This document shows, one piece after another, positions 59,581-64,000 of a stretch of DNA of 64,000 nucleotides (positions within the stretch are counted from its first letter, which is position 1; every line of letters starts with the position of its first letter). The notes beneath the pieces are model-generated. The model did no database searches. It had not been told where the DNA came from and worked only from the letters and a program-made list of their open reading frames with translations. The DNA comes from Oxyruncus cristatus (lineage: Eukaryota > Chordata > Aves > Passeriformes > Cotingidae): the NCBI GenBank assembly GCA_013399855.1, contig VXAY01004091.1:1249110-1313109 (forward strand), given 5' to 3'. A program made the translations under genes and the position numbers.

Positions 59581-60851
59581 CCTCACATCTCCTGTTTCTG
59601 ATCATGCTATACAAGTACTATACACCAGCAGGTCATCCAGAAGCTACTGTTGGATGACAGGATCCTTCTCATCCTTCTAACAAGGGTGAGGTCCTGAAAT
59701 GTGAACTGGTATGTCTTCCCTGAAACTTTTAGGAGTGTCTTTTTAAAAAACATCTCTACTTTCATGCCTTAGGAAAATGAAAAATACATTTCTAACCTTC
59801 CTGACTGTACAGCAAACCTTGACAGGCAGATCTTCCAAAGATTCAAAAGCCCAGAAGAGAAAAATGGGGAGTGTCCCGGATTTTCCCCTGTTTCTTCAGG
59901 TTTGCAAGAGTATCCGCCTCCTTAAGACAGACCTGATTGCTGCGTGTGTGAGGCTCTGGCAGCGCAATCTGGCAGCCTGGGCTCCTGTCAGGTGATGAAG
60001 CTCCAGGTTTTACATAGCTTGAGAAAACAGCGTCTGTTTTTTACCACTAGCGTTTCTCACACAGCATATATTAGAATGAAAGCCAAGAGGCTGTGCTGAC
60101 ATAAATCACTCTGTGAACCTTCTGCCTGCTCATAGAGACCTTGCCTACCTCAAGACCTGTGGCCCTTCAGAGGCCCTCTCTCCCCCTCTCCCCGGTAACA
60201 CCACCAAGACCTTGCTCCCCTGGGGGTCTTTCCCTAGGGACATCCCAGGGATATCCCCTCCCAGGACCGACTGGCAGATTGATCCCAGCTCCATGACCCA
60301 GAGCGGCGAGCCTTCCAGCGCACCATGCATTTTGGGAAGGTAAATACACAACCAAAATATCCAAGCTGCGGGGCAGCTTGACCTTCGAGCGACCCTTAGC
60401 CTGACCTAACACTGGTCACTCTCACCAGCAGATTTGTTTATCTTGGGACCTGGAGCCTCCCAACCTGAAAGCACTGGGTTGACTCCCAGCTCCGAGGCCT
60501 GCCAGTGCTGGCTGCCAGCCCCCATTAGAAATGCCCAACGAGATGCAGATTTGATTTTTAGTCTCATCCCCACAGCCTCATGCTAGGCAAGTGGCTGCAA
60601 TCCTGCTAGAAAAGCCCCGTTAAGTTAAATTGGAGTGTGAGCCCCTTCCCCAGCCTGCAGAGCAGCTGTAGGCATTCACTCGGGAAACGGCTCTGAGAGG
60701 GGCTTTTCCTTTCTTCAAAGCTTGGAGGAAATTTTGCACAGAGGTTTCCTCTCTTTTGGCTGGAGAACTGCAGTACGGACCAGGAAGCAGTTAGGGCAGC
60801 AGATGCAAAAACAGGGGGAAATTTTTCCCTTGGCATGGGAGAGCAGGACGA
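59581..60851. other. Unassigned spacer
   Basis: No gene or repeat is recognised. Open frames of at most 81 codons overlap on both strands near 60113-60412; one of 76 codons lies at 60606-60836 minus. Confidence 0.45.
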
Positions 60852-60875
60852 GGGGGGTGGGGGTTGAGGGGGGGG
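60852..60875 (+). other. Strong G-quadruplex motif
   Basis: G6 (60852-60857), T, G5 (60859-60863), TTGA, G8 (60868-60875). The eight-G run can supply two triplets, giving four G runs with very short loops. This is the strongest quadruplex candidate in the window. Confidence 0.75.
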
Positions 60876-60954
60876 CGGCAGCAGGACGCATCATTTCGGG
60901 AATGTCTGCTATCCCAGAACTGAGTGGAAACAACCCATCTGAAATATGCAGAGC

Positions 60955-61200
60955 CATTATCAGGCCAGGGCTTAAATAAACTTTACTGTCCATTCAGTGA
61001 TCAACCTCCCTGGGAGCCACCGGCTCCATTCATCACTGTCACCTTTTCAAAGTGACTGTGATGACAGTTCATGATCATTAACTAGTAATGGTGTGCTTTG
61101 CATTAACAGGAGGGCACATCAAACGAGAAGGCTCGCAGCTCGAAAGCTAACTGAATTATATAATAAACATTCTCCAGCTAACCATGTACAGATGGTGACA
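60955..61200. promoter_or_regulatory. Candidate conserved non-coding element
   Basis: Repeat-free block with AAATAAACTTTACTG (60974), GTCACCTTTTCAAAGTGACTG (dyad of TCAC/GTGA around TTTTCAAA, 61038-61058), TTCATGATCATTAACTAGTAATGG (about 61069-61091) and TTTGCATTAACAGG (61097). The mix of octamer-like TTTGCAT, ATTA cores and dyads suggests an enhancer. Confidence 0.4.
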
Positions 61201-63859
61201 AAAGGTGGGACAAAGTGGCATGCAGGAGAAAGCAAGGAGTGGGAGGATGAATCAGAAGAGGAAGCACTTCAGCACCTACTCGGTCGCTCTACTTGCTATT
61301 GATTAGGAATGGCAAAACATGGTTCTCCAGCCAGAGGGACCAGAGCTGCTTGCTGAAGTTGCAGAATTTTTGCTGTCAGAAAAGCTGCTTTAAGATTTCA
61401 CAGATCTGCCATGGCCATGGGCTTTTTTCTGCATTTTGTCTTTTTTTTCTCAAATGGTATTCATTGCGGGCAAAGCTGAGGCGCTCCGGGCACAGTTTGG
61501 ACGAGAAAGATTGAAAACTGAAAAGAAAAGGACGTGAAGAGGGAGATTTCAAAAACTTCCTCCATCTCAAAGGGCTGGGATGGCTCGTCACCACTTCCTG
61601 CTGGCATGGAGCATCAGGCTCCTGTGCATCCTCAGTGCGTGCTCTGAGCCAGAAGTGCCCACGCTTGATCAGGCCCACCAGCTCAGCTGGTTCAGGGAAA
61701 ACAGCCTTGTTCAGAGAATCGCTTGGGAGGCAAGAGCTCCTAGGACAATTCCCAGCACAATCCCTACTGACTGAGAAACTTTAAAAAAAAAAATTATTTT
61801 TTCCATCTATTCACAAGTAAAAAAGGAAAAAAAGCCATAAATCTATTTTAGTACAATTTATTATATTATACTTGTAACCAGATCTTTCATGCAGACGAAA
61901 ATGGTGCCTGGAGTTGGGTTCTTAAGTCCATAATTCAGCACTTTAAGGAAATGCAAATATATTTTAACTGGGACTTCAGCAGGAGCTGCTGGATGCTCAG
62001 GGCTTCTGCAAAAGTCCAGCAAAATTCCAACAAATGCACTGCAGCAAAGGGTTCTCCTGCCTTAGACTTCAGCAGCCTCTCAACTTAAATGCTTAACTGG
62101 AGATTTTAAAAGATTTAGTTTTAGGCATGTATTTTTCAACCATTCATCTTAATGTTTTAAATTAGTGCATGGCCACAGTCAGGCAGACCTTTGTGTTCTC
62201 CATGACTTAGAAATTACAAAAAAATTCATCAGTCACTGACAGTTTGTCTTCCTTCATTTCCCCACACCTCAGTCCCTTTAACAATCTCTCAGATTATGTA
62301 CTTCGCCACCATTTACCCCTCTTTCATATCTATGTCTTCTCAGAAAAATGTCCCAGAAAAGGTAATCTGGACTCAGCTTTTACCCTAACCTGAACAGTCC
62401 CCGAAGTGGAGGAGAGAGAAAGAAGATGGCCTGATTATTTCAGTACCTCTCCCAATAGTTCTTCAATCTGCACTTGAAGAGCTGACACCCTTGAATGATG
62501 CAGAAAACATGTCTGGACATGTGTTTTTCAAACCAATCAATTTTTCAATGCTAAAATTGTTGCAGGGTGAGAATGGAGGGACTGACTTTTCTTCTAACTG
62601 CGTGTAACCACCTGTTTTCAGGCACCAACAAGCAGTGTGACTTCCCACTGGTTCGCTGTAGCTGTGGGGAGTGTTGCTAGAATTCAGATTTTAAAAAGAG
62701 ATTTTCAGATTTGGGTCATCCACTGTTTGGGTGCATAATTTTGAAAGCATGCAGCTTGACTGTCTAAGGTGCCCAGAGCTCCCACTTGTGTCAGGCAGGG
62801 ACAAAATGTACTGGGTGGGTGGGAACTCCCTGGGGATTAAGTCACTGGTGCTCCCAGGGGGCTGAGAAACCTGCAGACAGAAGGTCCTGTCCAAGTATTC
62901 GAGCAGACAGATTGCGCTTCAGAGCATGATCATCTGCTGCTGTCACCTCCCCTGTCCCAGAGGTTGCTGAGCCCCCACACCAGGGCAACAGCAGGAGAAT
63001 ACAGAGATACAGCTCTGCCTTTGCCCCTGCTTGAAGCAGCACTCAGGGAAATGGGTAGAGCAGACACCATCAGCAGCCTTGGCCATCTGAGCACTTTCCC
63101 TCCCAAGGCACAAGCTGGAGCCCTTTGCATTCCCCTGCCACTGTGATCACTTTGCCCCCCGCCTTCCTGGGTCTGTCCTATTCTGAATGGATTTCCTATC
63201 CTGGAAAGACTATGCCTAGTCTGGGTCTTGTATAGCACTGGCTGTCTGAGCACCCCCATGCTGTATTCAAGCCACACAGAACAGCAAAAACAGTTGTCAG
63301 ACACTAAGGCGAAACTTGATGTGAAGTCAACAATTTCAATAAAGAGGCACGGGCATGGTAACACCCCCTTCGAGGCTAAGGAGATGAGAGAGAACCTTAA
63401 ATTCCCCTTCAGCTGCCCTGTTCTCCTTTAAGCAGCAGGAAAAGAAGCGACAGTGTCCAAACACTAGCAAGCCAGCTAGGACACCCACTGTCTTTCACCC
63501 CTCCTCTCATGCTCTGCCAGGATCCCAGCTGGGCTCCGCCGCCTGCTCAGCACAGCAGTTCTCCTTGGGAATATGTTGGGACACCAAGCATATACTGTCC
63601 TACAAGGGACGAAAGCCTTTTAGAAATCAGATAGAATGAAGAGGCTGCATTATTTTCTCAGGAGATTTATATTTCTTGTGGGACGTTGCTTAACAGATCT
63701 TTCTGTCTCTCTTCCGTGGTCCTAAAACAATGTTTCTGACAGAATAGAAAAGCAAAAAGACTGCAACTGGTTTACAATTTTTTCTTTTATACGTGCAGAT
63801 GTTTCATAAACATATTTAAAACAACAATCCACCCTGGGAACACAGTGGGCAAGAGAGGC
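61201..63859. other. Unassigned gene-desert sequence
   Basis: No gene is recognised. The longest frame, 144 codons at 62930-63364 minus, has no domain. An A/T-rich stretch lies at 61780-61870 and an AT-rich block continues to about 62230. Confidence 0.5.
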
Positions 63860-64000
63860 AATACAGCCGAGGACTTCTGGGTCCTAGTCCTAGCCCCATC
63901 AGTTGCCAGTTGTGTCATCTCACCTGAGTCACTGCAGGATTACTTTGTGCCCCTGTGTCCTGCCTCTTTTGCCGTTGCCTTTCTTTAGATGGTGAGCACA
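63860..64000 (+). repeat. Possible ancient MIR-like SINE at window end
   Basis: The order GGACTTCTGGGTCCTAGTCC (63871-63890), CCATCAGTTGCCAGTTGTGT (63896-63915), TCACCTGAGTCACT (63919-63932), CCCCTGTGTCCTGCCTC (63950) and TTTAGATGGTGAGCA (63985) parallels ancient amniote SINEs: GGACTCCTGGGTTCTA, CTCTGCCACTGGCCTGCTG, GGCAAGTCACTT, CTGTGCCTCAG and TAGATTGTAAGC. The copy is diverged and may continue past the window edge. Confidence 0.5.

Noticed and set aside
1..64000. CRISPR arrays, operons, prophage or bacterial mobile elements
   Set aside because: No regularly spaced direct repeats, no dense coding and no ribosome-binding-site context; the sequence is vertebrate nuclear DNA.
1..64000. tRNA, rRNA or endogenous retrovirus genes
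   Set aside because: No cloverleaf-compatible A and B box pair, no rRNA-like stretch and no gag, pol or env-like translation was seen by eye on either strand.

Overview
The window looks like a stretch of vertebrate nuclear genome, most likely from a bird. No protein-coding gene can be recognised in it. The lineage call rests on two CR1 LINE copies (43744-44135 and 55264-56345, both on the minus strand). Both carry the CR1 3' end with its ATTCTGTG-type octamer tail. There are almost no other interspersed repeats, no Alu, B1 or L1, and only modest microsatellites. CR1 also dominates turtle and crocodile genomes, so bird is likely but not proven. Two runs of N (321-343 and 36072-36253) show that this is a draft assembly; both sit in homopolymer or low-complexity sequence.

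Layout. Positions 1-2.6 kb are CpG-rich (clusters at 390-545, 905-1265 and 2300-2550), with long G/T-rich and A/C-rich tracts between them. This is the only part that looks like a promoter or the 5' end of a gene; a consensus splice donor lies at 998. From 2.6 to 3.5 kb the sequence is complex and non-repetitive, with a G-quadruplex-prone tract at 3165-3216. A stretch at 6.1-7.5 kb is AT-rich and has poly(A) signals facing both ways, so it could be the 3' end of a non-coding transcript or an untranslated region. From about 7.5 kb to the end it reads as a gene desert. Every long open frame there lacks a recognisable domain and splice-supported boundaries, and most occur on both strands of locally GC-rich DNA.

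Within the desert, several AT-rich blocks hold dense homeodomain-type TAAT/ATTA words, retain CpGs and lack repeats. They lie near 15.0-15.4, 21.06-21.33, 28.27-28.47, 31.4-32.0, 39.8-40.0, 41.9-42.1, 49.25-50.1, 53.8-54.3, 58.6-59.6 and 61.0-61.2 kb. They look like conserved non-coding elements (enhancers) of a developmental regulator outside the window. Conservation cannot be tested here, so each is a low-confidence call.

The most interesting single object is at 58.7-58.8 kb. An 84-nt segment is framed by a branch-point-like word, a pyrimidine tract with AG, and a perfect GTAAGT donor. It is open in only one frame and carries an AGCGGC-TTCG-GCCGCT hairpin. Next are two adjacent inverted repeats at 20.10-20.16 kb, a broken CR1 whose reverse-transcriptase core has been deleted, and several strand-asymmetric tracts that may form G-quadruplexes. 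No new protein-based system was found.
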